Shown here: piece by piece, positions 44,466-52,347 of the stretch
Position numbering within the stretch: position 1 is the stretch's first letter
Layout: every line of letters starts with the position of its first letter
NCBI GenBank assembly: GCA_963729815.1
Contig: CAVSPU010000001.1
Location: 248,001 to 312,000, forward strand
Origin: DAHUXN01 sp963729815
GTDB lineage: Bacteria > Acidobacteriota > Terriglobia > Acidiferrales > UBA7541
Reading direction: 5' to 3'
Length of the DNA: 64,000 bases
Program-made: the position numbers and the translations under genes
The notes under the pieces: generated by a model
The model's database searches: none
Seen by the model: only the letters and a program-made list of their open reading frames with translations
What the model was told of the DNA's origin: nothing

Positions 44466-46036
44466 ATGCGCCGCTGAATGTTGGGGAAGTCCTGCCAGAC
44501 TTTCACGCCGCAGAAATGCGAGCCTTCCGTGCAAATCGGAGTGGCGATGCCCGCGCGAAGAAAACACGGCGGGCCGATATAGCGCGCGAGCTCCGGAAAA
44601 ACCGCGCGCACCTGTTGCACTTCTTCCATCGAAGCTTGATAAATTTCTTCTTGTGCGTTGAAGCACGTGCGCATGGTCCATTTGTGCAGCAGATGCAGCA
44701 GCGAGCCGGATTCGACCAGGCGAATCGATTTCGCGTTGGGCAAAAGATACAGAGCGATTTCAGCGGGAACGCCGCGATCGAAAAGCTCGTTCTTGGCCGT
44801 CCACGCTTCAGTCATCGCGCCCTCGTAGATTTCGCGCGCGCGCGCATTGTCGCGGATGAGCATGGGGACGATGTAATCCGGCGAGTGCGTGTCGGCGAGC
44901 GTCAAAAGCGGGCGCGAACCGGGAATCATGCGATGGCGTTGATCCTGACTGTCGGCTGTATGGCTGATTTTTTTTGCGAATGTGAAATTGGCATGCTGAA
45001 GCGCGCGCATCATTGGCGCGTTAATTCCGATGTCGAGCGTTTCGCGGCGATAGGAATTGCGCGCTGGATTCAACAGCCGGTCAATCGCTTCAGCATCAGA
45101 ACAATGCGCTTCGGTGATGCCGACAACCGCGCGATATGCCGACGCCGCGACGTGAATTGCGCGCGGCGAATAATCGACAAGCTTGGAGATCTTGCCGGAG
45201 AGCTGCGCGTCGAATTCAGCGGCGAAAGATTCTCCCTTCTCTACGTTCGCTGGCAATTGCCATTCGGGCAAATCTTCCATCGGCGGCGTATCGAAGCGGT
45301 CGAAAAATTGCGGATCAATTTCTCGGACGCGGCCGACCATAGCCTCGAGAACGGCGCACGATTCCGAAGGTGTGTCGCATGCGGCCTGCATACGCCAGAG
45401 GCGATGCAGGACAATGCCGGATAGCGTGTGCACCATCGTGGTGAATGCGGCGACGGGAAGAACGTAACGGGCCACCTCGATGGCGCGCTTTTCGGCAGCG
45501 CGCTTGATTTTCTCGATGCGGCGAGGATGAGACATTGCGCCAACGTGCCAAATGTCGCTGAGGATGGCCATCGCTTCCGATTCGAGAACCTGGGAGAGTT
45601 CGCGATAATACGACCAGGCACGCGCGATCGCTTGTTCGTATATCACGCGCTCGGCGGGACCGAAATGTTCGCCTTCCGGAGGGATATAGGCGTGCGCGCG
45701 GTCGAGGCGCACGTAGCGCTGGCTCTGCTGCTCTGAATTATAAAAAGGATGCGCGTGCAGGAAAGACCAAACGAATTGCCGGCTGACGTTTTCGAGGCCG
45801 AATTCGAAATGAGCGTGCTGATAAACCGTGTGATGGCCGCTATAGAAAGTGGCCGCGCCGATGTTCGTGCGCTGCTTCTCCGTGATTTCTTCCGGATTGA
45901 TAATACGGGGGGCGTAGCAAGTGCGGGCAGCGGCGATGGCGGAGTCGTACGGATGCGCGAAGGCATTTCGCAACGTTACTCGAGGAGCGGCGGTTTCCAC
46001 AGGATCCGCCGGAAACGCTGGAATTGGCATCGCCAT
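44462..46036 (-). CDS. Tandem-domain FAD-dependent thymidylate synthase (ThyX-like)
   Basis: A 524-residue protein, about twice the length of normal ThyX (220-250). The first half has HHTVYQHAHFEFGLENVSRQF followed by NSEQQSQRYVRL (residues ~99-111), which fits the end of the ThyX signature RHRxxSxNExSxR while the RHR position reads AHP. The second half repeats the pattern: MMRALQHANFTFAKKISHTADSQDQ shortened here, followed by QRHRMIPGSRP, where RHR is intact but the rest is lost. ThyX methylates dUMP with methylene-tetrahydrofolate and FAD. Whether this form is an active fused pair is uncertain. It is coupled to a membrane-protein gene downstream. Confidence 0.85.
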   Translation of the reverse strand: MAMPIPAFPADPVETAAPRVTLRNAFAHPYDSAIAAARTCYAPRIINPEEITEKQRTNIGAATFYSGHHTVYQHAHFEFGLENVSRQFVWSFLHAHPFYNSEQQSQRYVRLDRAHAYIPPEGEHFGPAERVIYEQAIARAWSYYRELSQVLESEAMAILSDIWHVGAMSHPRRIEKIKRAAEKRAIEVARYVLPVAAFTTMVHTLSGIVLHRLWRMQAACDTPSESCAVLEAMVGRVREIDPQFFDRFDTPPMEDLPEWQLPANVEKGESFAAEFDAQLSGKISKLVDYSPRAIHVAASAYRAVVGITEAHCSDAEAIDRLLNPARNSYRRETLDIGINAPMMRALQHANFTFAKKISHTADSQDQRHRMIPGSRPLLTLADTHSPDYIVPMLIRDNARAREIYEGAMTEAWTAKNELFDRGVPAEIALYLLPNAKSIRLVESGSLLHLLHKWTMRTCFNAQEEIYQASMEEVQQVRAVFPELARYIGPPCFLRAGIATPICTEGSHFCGVKVWQDFPNIQRRI

Positions 46037-46157
46037 GATCGGGAGACATTCTACACCTTACGCCGAATGTCGAAAGTCAGATGACCGGTCGGATTTTCGG
46101 GCGATTTAAGCTGAACCCCACCCGATGCGATGACCCAAGCAACGCAGTACCATCGTA

Positions 46158-46274
46158 CCGTTGACACCAACGGAAGCGGCGGCTACGCTGACCGCGGAAA
46201 GTGAAGCGAGGCTCTGGTTAAGCCAGGGGCCGGAGGGGTGTACCGTTTAGACACATAGTCTGAAAATTTACCCC
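46158..46274 (+). ncRNA. Candidate structured RNA or leader upstream of the repeat-peptide gene
   Basis: Three hairpins in 117 bases: CCGTTG-ACAC-CAACGG (46158-46173, perfect); GGCTCTGG with CCAGGGGCC around TTAAG (46210-46231); and a long one at 46235-46274 with outer GGGGT/ACCCC and inner TTTAGAC paired with GTCTGAA around ACATA. There is no T-run, so they are not ordinary terminators. TTGACG at 46275-46280 could be a -35 box but no -10 lies at normal spacing. The start of the peptide gene is 58 bases beyond. I do not recognise a known riboswitch class. Confidence 0.35.
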
Positions 46275-46332
46275 TTGACGGCACTACACCGCATAGAATC
46301 CACCAGGTTGTTACCTGACTTGGGGGGTTCCT

Positions 46333-46602
46333 ATGAACAAGTGGTTGATGGTGGGTGTGTTAGTGCTGTTGGTCCTGGTGAGCGCAGTCGGGCTTAGAAG
46401 CCTGACGGCGAATGCGCAGATGGTCGCGGGTGGCGGCGCTCCGATGCCGATCACGCCTTGGACAAATGCCAAGGGTGGTGGTGCACCGATGCCGATCACA
46501 CCTTGGACAAACGCGAAGGGTGGCGGCGCTCCGATGCCAATCACACCCTGGACGAATGCCAAGGGCGGCGGCGCACCGATGCCAATTACGCCTTGGAACT
46601 AA
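46333..46602 (+). CDS. Secreted four-repeat peptide (GGGAPMPITPWTNAK repeats)
   Basis: An 89-residue protein: a signal peptide (MNKWLMVGVLVLLVLVSAVG..., cleavage probably near TANAQ), then four back-to-back copies of GGGAPMPITPWTNAK, the last ending PITPWN. The four DNA copies differ at several positions but every difference is synonymous, so the peptide sequence is under selection. GGGGGG lies five bases before the ATG. It heads a three-gene group with a 7-TM protein and a small membrane-anchored protein. The function is unknown; a precursor cut into short peptides, an envelope spacer or a protein-binding repeat are all possible. Confidence 0.75.
   Translation: MNKWLMVGVLVLLVLVSAVGLRSLTANAQMVAGGGAPMPITPWTNAKGGGAPMPITPWTNAKGGGAPMPITPWTNAKGGGAPMPITPWN
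46429..46599 (+). repeat. Four in-frame tandem repeats of a 45-bp unit
   Basis: Copies at 46429-46473, 46474-46518, 46519-46563 and a shortened last copy 46564-46599 (36 bp). Copies 1 and 2 differ at six third-codon positions and copies 1 and 3 at four; none changes an amino acid. Confidence 0.9.
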
Positions 46603-46646
46603 CAGGGCGTTAGCGGCAACTGGGCCTGGCCTCGCAGAAAGAAATA

Positions 46647-47372
46647 ATGCTTGGCCCATTTGATTACGTGGTTTGGATTGCGAGTTTCCTCGCGGAACTC
46701 TACGTAGTGGTGTGGGCGCTTACACATAGGCAGTTTCTCCGCAATATATCCCTTAATATTTATATCTTAGCGGTCGCTCTCCAAAGTATCGTTCTGTATC
46801 CGCTGATCAAACACTATGGTGCGGCATCGCTGCAATACCGCTATACGTATTACTACACAGACAGCCTGCTGATCATCCTGTTGTTCTTCGTCATCATGCG
46901 TTTCTATAAAGAGATGTTCCGGGAAATGCAGGTGGGGAAATACGTGCAGGGCGCATCCGCAATGCTGCTTACCGCGACGGCGTTATTCTCCTATATCGTC
47001 ATTCACCAGAACAAAGACCACCTGACCAGCCGATTCGTGGTGGAGCTTGGCCAGAACCTCTATTTCGTTGGAGTGGTGCTGACGTATCTGCTTTGGGGCG
47101 CGATCGTGAAATTGCGCGAGACGCGCGCGCGCCTGGTCCAATTGGTCCTAGCGCTGGGCATTTATTTCAGCGCGAACGCCGCGGCTTATGCAATGCGGAA
47201 TCTGTTCCCCGGGCTGCAGGCAAGCGTCTTGCATTTCATTCCGCCGGTGATGGGAGCCTTCCTGCCGATAGCGTGGGCCTATACGCTTACGCGCATCCCC
47301 GAAAAGGCGAGACTGGAACCGGCGCGCGTTGCGGCGGCTCCTCCGCACGTGGCGGTGCACCAACACTCATGA
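46647..47372 (+). CDS. Seven-TM membrane protein of unknown function
   Basis: A 241-residue integral membrane protein with seven predicted helices (for example VVWIASFLAELYVVVWALTH, NIYILAVALQSIVLYPLI, SLLIILLFFVIMRFY, AMLLTATALFSYIVI, LYFVGVVLTYLLWGAIV, LVLALGIYFSANAAAYAM, VMGAFLPIAWAYTL) and a short soluble C-terminal tail ending in HVAVHQHS. It starts 44 bases after the repeat-peptide stop and its TGA overlaps the next ATG, so the three genes probably form one unit. No enzymatic or receptor motif recognised. Confidence 0.75.
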   Translation: MLGPFDYVVWIASFLAELYVVVWALTHRQFLRNISLNIYILAVALQSIVLYPLIKHYGAASLQYRYTYYYTDSLLIILLFFVIMRFYKEMFREMQVGKYVQGASAMLLTATALFSYIVIHQNKDHLTSRFVVELGQNLYFVGVVLTYLLWGAIVKLRETRARLVQLVLALGIYFSANAAAYAMRNLFPGLQASVLHFIPPVMGAFLPIAWAYTLTRIPEKARLEPARVAAAPPHVAVHQHS

Positions 47373-47776
47373 TCGCCGCCCTTATCTGCGTCGCGTCGAT
47401 TGCAGTACTCCTGCAATTCTTCATGGCTTATTCACGCTCGGTGATCGCTGCCTACAGCAGATCGGAACTATCGGAGCAGGTGAAAGAAGTTGCCGGGATT
47501 GAAGGCCCAGAGGTCAGTAGTGATCAATTCGGACGGCTGGTACAGCTTGTCCGGCTGTGTCCCCAGAAGAGCGACGACCAAGCCGATCTGCAGGTGGTGT
47601 CGGCTTATTATGGCATGATGGGCGTTCTACGTTCGATCGGGCGCGCCTTTTCCTCGCGCATTTCGGCGTGGGCCGAGCGCGAACGCAGCGCCTGCGCGTA
47701 TTTCGCAGCAGTAGCTCTGGACCGCCGAATCGCGAACAGCCGCGACCTGCTGGCCCAGCAAATGACTGAAAGCTAG
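47369..47776 (+). CDS. Small membrane-anchored protein, third gene of the repeat-peptide cassette
   Basis: A 135-residue protein with one N-terminal hydrophobic helix (MIAALICVASIAVLLQFFMAY) and a soluble helical domain (SELSEQVKEVAGIEGPEVSS..., LVRLCPQKSDDQADLQVVSAYYG, ISAWAERERSACAYFAAVALDRRI). ATG 47369 overlaps the stop of the 7-TM gene (ATGA). The open frame extends far upstream within the other gene but lacks support there. Function unknown. Confidence 0.65.
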   Translation: MIAALICVASIAVLLQFFMAYSRSVIAAYSRSELSEQVKEVAGIEGPEVSSDQFGRLVQLVRLCPQKSDDQADLQVVSAYYGMMGVLRSIGRAFSSRISAWAERERSACAYFAAVALDRRIANSRDLLAQQMTES

Positions 47777-47871
47777 ATCGGCTTCTCCCCCGAGATCTTG
47801 CGAGACTCCAGCGCTATGCGCGATTCCCTGCGGCTGATAAAATGGGCGTGAGCTGATCCTCGCCTCCTACA

Positions 47872-49353
47872 ATGAAGATTGCTCTCCCAAGGTTGGTCAA
47901 AGGCACGATCCAGCGGCATGAGATGTTGCGAGCCGGCGATCGCGTGGGCGTGGCGGTGTCGGGCGGCGCCGATTCCGTTGCGCTACTGCGGCTTCTCGAG
48001 GAACTGCGGAACGAAATTGGATTCACGCTCTGCGCGCTGCACTTCAATCATCAATTGCGCGGAGCCGAATCCGACGCGGACGAAAACTTCGTGAAGACTC
48101 TCGCGGGCGCGTTGAATCTCGAATGCGTCGCAGTTCGAGAGGATGTCGGCGCGGTGGCGGATCGGAATAACTGGAATTTGGAAGACGCGGGACGCCGATT
48201 GCGATATGAGTTTTTCGAGCGCATGGCGGCGCGCGGCATGGTGACGCGAATTGCGACGGCACATACGGCGGATGATCAGGCTGAGACCGTCTTGACACGG
48301 CTGCTGCGCGGAACGGGCCTAACGGGGCTCTGCTCAATCTATCCGGTTCGAGACCGAGTTGTTCGTCCACTCATTGAAGTCCGGCGCGCGGATCTGCGAG
48401 ATTACTTGGGCCAGATCAAACAAGAATGGCGCGAGGACGCGACGAATATGGACACGCAACGGCTTCGGGCGCGCGTGCGGCATCAATTAATCCCCGAATT
48501 GGAAAGGGATTTTTCCAGTGCAATTGTTGACAAGCTCTGCGACGTAACGCGTCTTGCGCGCGACGAAGAGTCATTCTGGATGGCGTTCACGGAGGAACGC
48601 TACCGGGCCCTAGCTTCGCGGACGGCGAACGGCGCATCAGTGAAAGTGGCGGAGCTGCTGCGGCCAATTCCAATGTCTCCGGCGGGAAGCGAAGATAAAA
48701 AACAGAGCTCATACCGTGCGTTGACGGGAAGACTTGTGCGGCGGTTGTACGCAGGCGTAGCAGAAGACAAGGGGCAGCTTTCTCTGACGCATGTCGAACG
48801 CGTGATTCATCTGGCCACTGCGGGATCGAGCGGACAACGCATCGAGCTTCCCGGGAGAGTGATTGCTGAGAGGCAATTCGATCGATTGACTTTTTCGCGT
48901 GCTGACACAGAGAAGAGCGTTACTTCAGCGAAAACGAAAGGGCCTGTTTCGCGGTCTTACGCATACGAGGTACGGATTGCTGAGGGCGGCTCGACTGCTG
49001 TTTCCATTCCGGAACTGGGACGGGCCTTCCATTTGAAAGTGATTGACTGGCCCATGAGGGAGCGCGACACTAGTTATGAGGGGGTATTCTTGGATTTGGA
49101 GAGGCTTCGGGCTCCGATTGTGCTGCGGAACTGGAAGCCTGGGGATGCCTATTGCCCTTCTGGACGACGGCAGGTGCGGAGACTGGCGCGCATGCTGGCT
49201 GCCCGCCGGATCACGGCAGCAGAAAGAGTTCGGTGGCCAGTCCTGACGAGCGAGGGCAACGTGGTATGGGCCGCGCGTATGCCGGCGGCAGCGCAATATT
49301 CGGCTGCCGAGACGACGCGGACCGGGTTATGGATTTTCGAGGAAGACCTGTGA
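47872..49353 (+). CDS. tilS: tRNA(Ile)-lysidine synthetase
   Basis: A 493-residue PP-loop ATPase that converts C34 of the AUA-reading tRNA(Ile) to lysidine. The signature SGGADS lies at residues 30-35, followed by LHFNHQLRGAESDADENFV, ATAHTADDQAETVLTRLLRGTGLTGL and RPLIEVRRADLRDYL...WREDATN. The C-terminal part includes the TilS-C substrate-binding domain (LRNWKPGDAYCPSGRRQVRRLARM shortened here). It is first in a tilS-hpt-ftsH series, the order long known from Bacillus. Confidence 0.95.
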   Translation: MKIALPRLVKGTIQRHEMLRAGDRVGVAVSGGADSVALLRLLEELRNEIGFTLCALHFNHQLRGAESDADENFVKTLAGALNLECVAVREDVGAVADRNNWNLEDAGRRLRYEFFERMAARGMVTRIATAHTADDQAETVLTRLLRGTGLTGLCSIYPVRDRVVRPLIEVRRADLRDYLGQIKQEWREDATNMDTQRLRARVRHQLIPELERDFSSAIVDKLCDVTRLARDEESFWMAFTEERYRALASRTANGASVKVAELLRPIPMSPAGSEDKKQSSYRALTGRLVRRLYAGVAEDKGQLSLTHVERVIHLATAGSSGQRIELPGRVIAERQFDRLTFSRADTEKSVTSAKTKGPVSRSYAYEVRIAEGGSTAVSIPELGRAFHLKVIDWPMRERDTSYEGVFLDLERLRAPIVLRNWKPGDAYCPSGRRQVRRLARMLAARRITAAERVRWPVLTSEGNVVWAARMPAAAQYSAAETTRTGLWIFEEDL

Positions 49354-49360
49354 GGCAGGC

Positions 49361-49927
49361 GTGAGGGCCGCCTATTCGCGCAAGCAGATTGCAGCGCGGG
49401 TGGTGCAAATGGGCCGGGCAATTTCGAAGGATTACGCCGGCCGAACCCTGGACGTGGTTTCGATTCTGGAGAATGCGTTTCTCTTCGCGGCTGATCTCGT
49501 GCGGGAGATATCGCAACCGGTGGTTTGCCATTTTGTGAGGTCCGAGTTGCGGCAAGTGGAACTCGGCGGATTTGAGCGGTCCGAGATTTTCTTTTCGACG
49601 CCGCCTGAGCTGGAGGGGCGCGACGTGCTGCTGGTCGACGCGATTCTGCACACGGGCGTGCCGCAGGATTTTTTGTGGAAGCGCCTGGAAGAATGCCGTC
49701 CGCAATCGCTGACGCTGGCCGTGCTTTTCGACAAACAGCGCGACCGGAAAGTAGGGCTCCAGGCCAAGTACGTTGGGTTCGCTTCTGCATCTAAGTATTG
49801 GGTGGGTTACGGCCTGGCGGGACGCAACGGGCTGTACCGCAACCTGCCGTACGTGGGAACTACAAACAAGGCCGGAGAACTTGCGGCGAAACGAAGATCC
49901 GGACGGCGGACGCGGCGGCGGGATTAG
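49361..49927 (+). CDS. Hypoxanthine phosphoribosyltransferase-like protein with altered active site
   Basis: A 188-residue PRTase-fold protein in the place where hpt lies in the tilS-hpt-ftsH operon. The fold landmarks are clear: AGRTLDVVSILENAFLFAADLVREI, DVLLVDAILHTGVP, AVLFDKQRDRKVG, KYVGF and VGYGL...YRNLPYVG. However, key positions differ from active HPRTs: the LKG loop is LEN (36-38), the PRPP-binding VEDIIDTG is VDAILHTG (92-99, nearer to uracil PRTases), and the VGYGLDY Asp is Ala. The C-terminus is Arg/Lys-rich. Start GTG 49361, eight bases after tilS. Confidence 0.8.
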   Translation: MRAAYSRKQIAARVVQMGRAISKDYAGRTLDVVSILENAFLFAADLVREISQPVVCHFVRSELRQVELGGFERSEIFFSTPPELEGRDVLLVDAILHTGVPQDFLWKRLEECRPQSLTLAVLFDKQRDRKVGLQAKYVGFASASKYWVGYGLAGRNGLYRNLPYVGTTNKAGELAAKRRSGRRTRRRD

Positions 49928-49963
49928 CGAAATATCTCAGGCTTCAGAGTGTGAGGTACAACG

Positions 49964-51904
49964 GTGAACTCGACAGTTAAAACGGTTTTGTTCTGGATGG
50001 CGATGATCCTGCTCGCCGTGTTGCTGTGGGAGATGGCCTCCAAGGGAGGCCAGACGGCGCGCGACCAGACGCCGAGCTATACCGATTTCCAGGCGCAAGT
50101 GCAGAAGGGCAACGTCAGCGAAGCAACGATCATGCTCTCGCCGGTGAGTGCGGAAGTGGACGGAGAATTCCGCGAGCCTAAGGCAAAATTCCACGTCACG
50201 GTGCCCAAGGAAACCCTCAGCGATCTGACCAAAGAACTGCAGGACAAAAATGTCGAGGTCAATATCAAGGAAGTCCGCAACAACGATTGGATCAGCTTTT
50301 TGATCGATGGCGTTCCTTTCATCGTGCTGCTCGTTTTTTTCCTGATCATGATGCGGCAAATGCAAGCCGGCGGAAACAAGGCGCTGAGCTTCGGGAAATC
50401 ACGCGCGCGGCTGTTGACGGCGCAGCAGAAGAAGGCCACGTTCAAGGATGTGGCGGGCATTGAAGAAGCCAAAGAAGAGCTGCAGGAAATCATCGACTTT
50501 TTGAAGGATCCGCAAAAGTTCCAACGGCTGGGCGGACGCATACCGAAGGGCGTGCTGCTCGTCGGCCCTCCGGGGACGGGCAAGACATTGCTGGCGCGGG
50601 CGATTGCGGGGGAAGCGAACGTTCCCTTCTTTTCGATTTCGGGATCTGACTTTGTCGAAATGTTCGTGGGCGTCGGCGCGAGCCGCGTGCGCGACCTTTT
50701 CGAGCAAGGCAAGAAAAACGCTCCTTGCATTATTTTCATCGACGAAATCGACGCCGTGGGACGCCACCGCGGAGCCGGACTCGGCGGCGGGCACGATGAG
50801 CGCGAGCAAACGTTAAACGCGCTGCTGGTGGAGATGGATGGCTTCGAATCGAATGAGGGCGTCATCTTGATTGCCGCGACGAACCGCCCCGATGTGCTCG
50901 ATCCGGCGCTGCTTCGGCCGGGCCGCTTCGACCGGCGAGTGGTGGTGCCCCGGCCAGACGTCAAGGGCCGCGAAGAGATTCTCCGGGTGCACACGCGCAA
51001 AGTACCGATCGGTGAAAACGTGGATCTGTCGATTCTGGCGCGCGGGACACCAGGCTTTTCCGGCGCGGATCTCGCAAACCTGGTGAACGAAGCGGCACTC
51101 TGGGCAGCGCGACAAAATCGCAAACTCGTGACGATGGAAGATTTTGAGATGTCCAAGGACAAAGTCCTGATGGGCGCCGAACGGAAATCGATGATCCTCT
51201 CCGAAGAGGAGAAAAAGAATACGGCGTTCCACGAAGCGGGCCACGCGCTGGTTGCGGCGATGACGCCGGGCGCTGATCCGCTGCACAAAGTCACGATTAT
51301 CCCCCGCGGCATGGCGCTGGGCGTGACGATGCAATTGCCGATCGACGACAAGCACACGTACACGCGGGAATTCCTGGAAAGCCAGCTCTCGGTGCTGATG
51401 GGCGGACGCGCGGCGGAAGAAATCTTTCTGCAACACGTGACGACAGGCGCCGGAAACGACATCGAACGCGCGACAGAAATCGCGCGGCAGATGGTGTGCG
51501 AATGGGGCATGAGCACGCTCGGACCACTGACCTTCGGCAAAAAGGAAGAGGCGATTTTCCTCGGGCGCGAAATCGCGCAGCATCGGGATTATTCCGAAGA
51601 TACGGCGATCAAGATTGACGCGGAAGTGCGCAGCATCGTGACGTCCGCCTACACGCGAGCGCGCAATATCATCGAAACGCATCGCAACGAATTGGAAAGC
51701 GTTGCTCGCGCGCTGCTCGAGCGCGAAGTGCTCGATGCGAATGAACTGAAGCTGCTGATGGATGGCAAGCCGCTGCCCGAAAAACCGCCGACGCCGCCAC
51801 CTTCGGCGCCTCCCGTGCCCACGAAGGAACCACAGCTCTCCTTGCGGCCCGAGCCGCGTCCAGTGCCAGGCCTGGCTAAAGGGGAGAAACCCGCTCCCGC
51901 TTAG
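49964..51904 (+). CDS. ftsH: ATP-dependent zinc metalloprotease FtsH
   Basis: A 646-residue membrane AAA+ protease. Two N-terminal transmembrane helices (VLFWMAMILLAVLLWEMA and FLIDGVPFIVLLVFFLIMM) flank a periplasmic domain; the ATPase has Walker A GPPGTGKT near 202, FIDEIDAVG and the second-region RPGRFDR; the zinc site HEAGH is near 423. The last ~40 residues form a Pro-rich tail. It degrades membrane and short-lived proteins. Start GTG 49964 has GAGG seven bases upstream. Confidence 0.97.
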   Translation: MNSTVKTVLFWMAMILLAVLLWEMASKGGQTARDQTPSYTDFQAQVQKGNVSEATIMLSPVSAEVDGEFREPKAKFHVTVPKETLSDLTKELQDKNVEVNIKEVRNNDWISFLIDGVPFIVLLVFFLIMMRQMQAGGNKALSFGKSRARLLTAQQKKATFKDVAGIEEAKEELQEIIDFLKDPQKFQRLGGRIPKGVLLVGPPGTGKTLLARAIAGEANVPFFSISGSDFVEMFVGVGASRVRDLFEQGKKNAPCIIFIDEIDAVGRHRGAGLGGGHDEREQTLNALLVEMDGFESNEGVILIAATNRPDVLDPALLRPGRFDRRVVVPRPDVKGREEILRVHTRKVPIGENVDLSILARGTPGFSGADLANLVNEAALWAARQNRKLVTMEDFEMSKDKVLMGAERKSMILSEEEKKNTAFHEAGHALVAAMTPGADPLHKVTIIPRGMALGVTMQLPIDDKHTYTREFLESQLSVLMGGRAAEEIFLQHVTTGAGNDIERATEIARQMVCEWGMSTLGPLTFGKKEEAIFLGREIAQHRDYSEDTAIKIDAEVRSIVTSAYTRARNIIETHRNELESVARALLEREVLDANELKLLMDGKPLPEKPPTPPPSAPPVPTKEPQLSLRPEPRPVPGLAKGEKPAPA

Positions 51905-51941
51905 GAAGACTTTCAACTTTCGAGTTTTTTGTGCTCCAATA

Positions 51942-51975
51942 TTCGGCGCGGCAAGGCGAACTTGTCCGCGCCGAA
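51942..51975 (+). terminator. Perfect hairpin after ftsH
   Basis: TTCGGCGCGG (51942-51951) pairs perfectly with CCGCGCCGAA (51966-51975) around a 14-base loop, 37 bases after the ftsH stop. No T-run follows, so it may be a weak terminator, an attenuator or an mRNA-stabilising element before the next gene at 51994. Confidence 0.45.
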
Positions 51976-51993
51976 TTAGCGTAAAATAGGGAC

Positions 51994-52302
51994 ATGGCGC
52001 CGAAACCTCCTTTTACCGTCGAAGTCGACTGTCCTTGCTGCCTCGCGAAACTGACTGTCGACCCTGAGCTGGGCGTGGTCCTATCGCATATTCCGCCGCC
52101 GAAGCCTCCTCCCTCGGTGGACCTCGACGACACAGCGCGCCTGCTTCGTGAACAGGCCGAGCGCGTGGAAGCAAAATTCCGGCAATCGGTGGAGGCGGAA
52201 CGGACGAAAGAAGACGTCCTCGAACGCAAATTTGCCGAAGGACTGAAAAAAGCCAAAGATAAGCCCGTGGAAAAACCGATTCGCGATTTCGACCTCGACT
52301 GA
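51994..52302 (+). CDS. Small zinc-ribbon-like protein with coiled coil
   Basis: A 102-residue protein that starts with a CPCC pair (VDCPCCLAKLTVDPELG), a half zinc ribbon, followed by a Pro-rich linker (PPPKPPP) and a charged coiled coil (LLREQAERVEAKFRQSVEAERTKEDVLERK shortened here) and a basic end. Likely a small cytoplasmic protein of the type often annotated as hypothetical in acidobacteria. A strong terminator follows directly. Confidence 0.7.
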   Translation: MAPKPPFTVEVDCPCCLAKLTVDPELGVVLSHIPPPKPPPSVDLDDTARLLREQAERVEAKFRQSVEAERTKEDVLERKFAEGLKKAKDKPVEKPIRDFDLD

Positions 52303-52306
52303 ACTG

Positions 52307-52330
52307 CGCTCGCTTTGCGAGCGATTTTTT
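52307..52330 (+). terminator. Rho-independent terminator
   Basis: CGCTCGC pairs with GCGAGCG around TTT (52307-52323), followed by A and six T. It separates the zinc-ribbon gene from the VWA gene and probably ends the transcript coming from tilS-hpt-ftsH. Confidence 0.9.
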
Positions 52331-52347
52331 CACCGTAAACCGAATCC

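Noticed and set aside
46235..46274. End of an insertion sequence
   Set aside because: The GGGGT/ACCCC ends form a hairpin, but there is no transposase remnant or target-site duplication nearby.
46429..46599. Short tandem repeat as a CRISPR array
   Set aside because: The repeats are contiguous, without unique spacers, and in frame with a protein.
46360..46659. Repetitive frames on the opposite strand and other frame of the repeat-peptide gene
   Set aside because: The repeats translate periodically in every frame, but only the + frame at 46333 has a signal peptide, a ribosome binding site and purely synonymous variation between copies.
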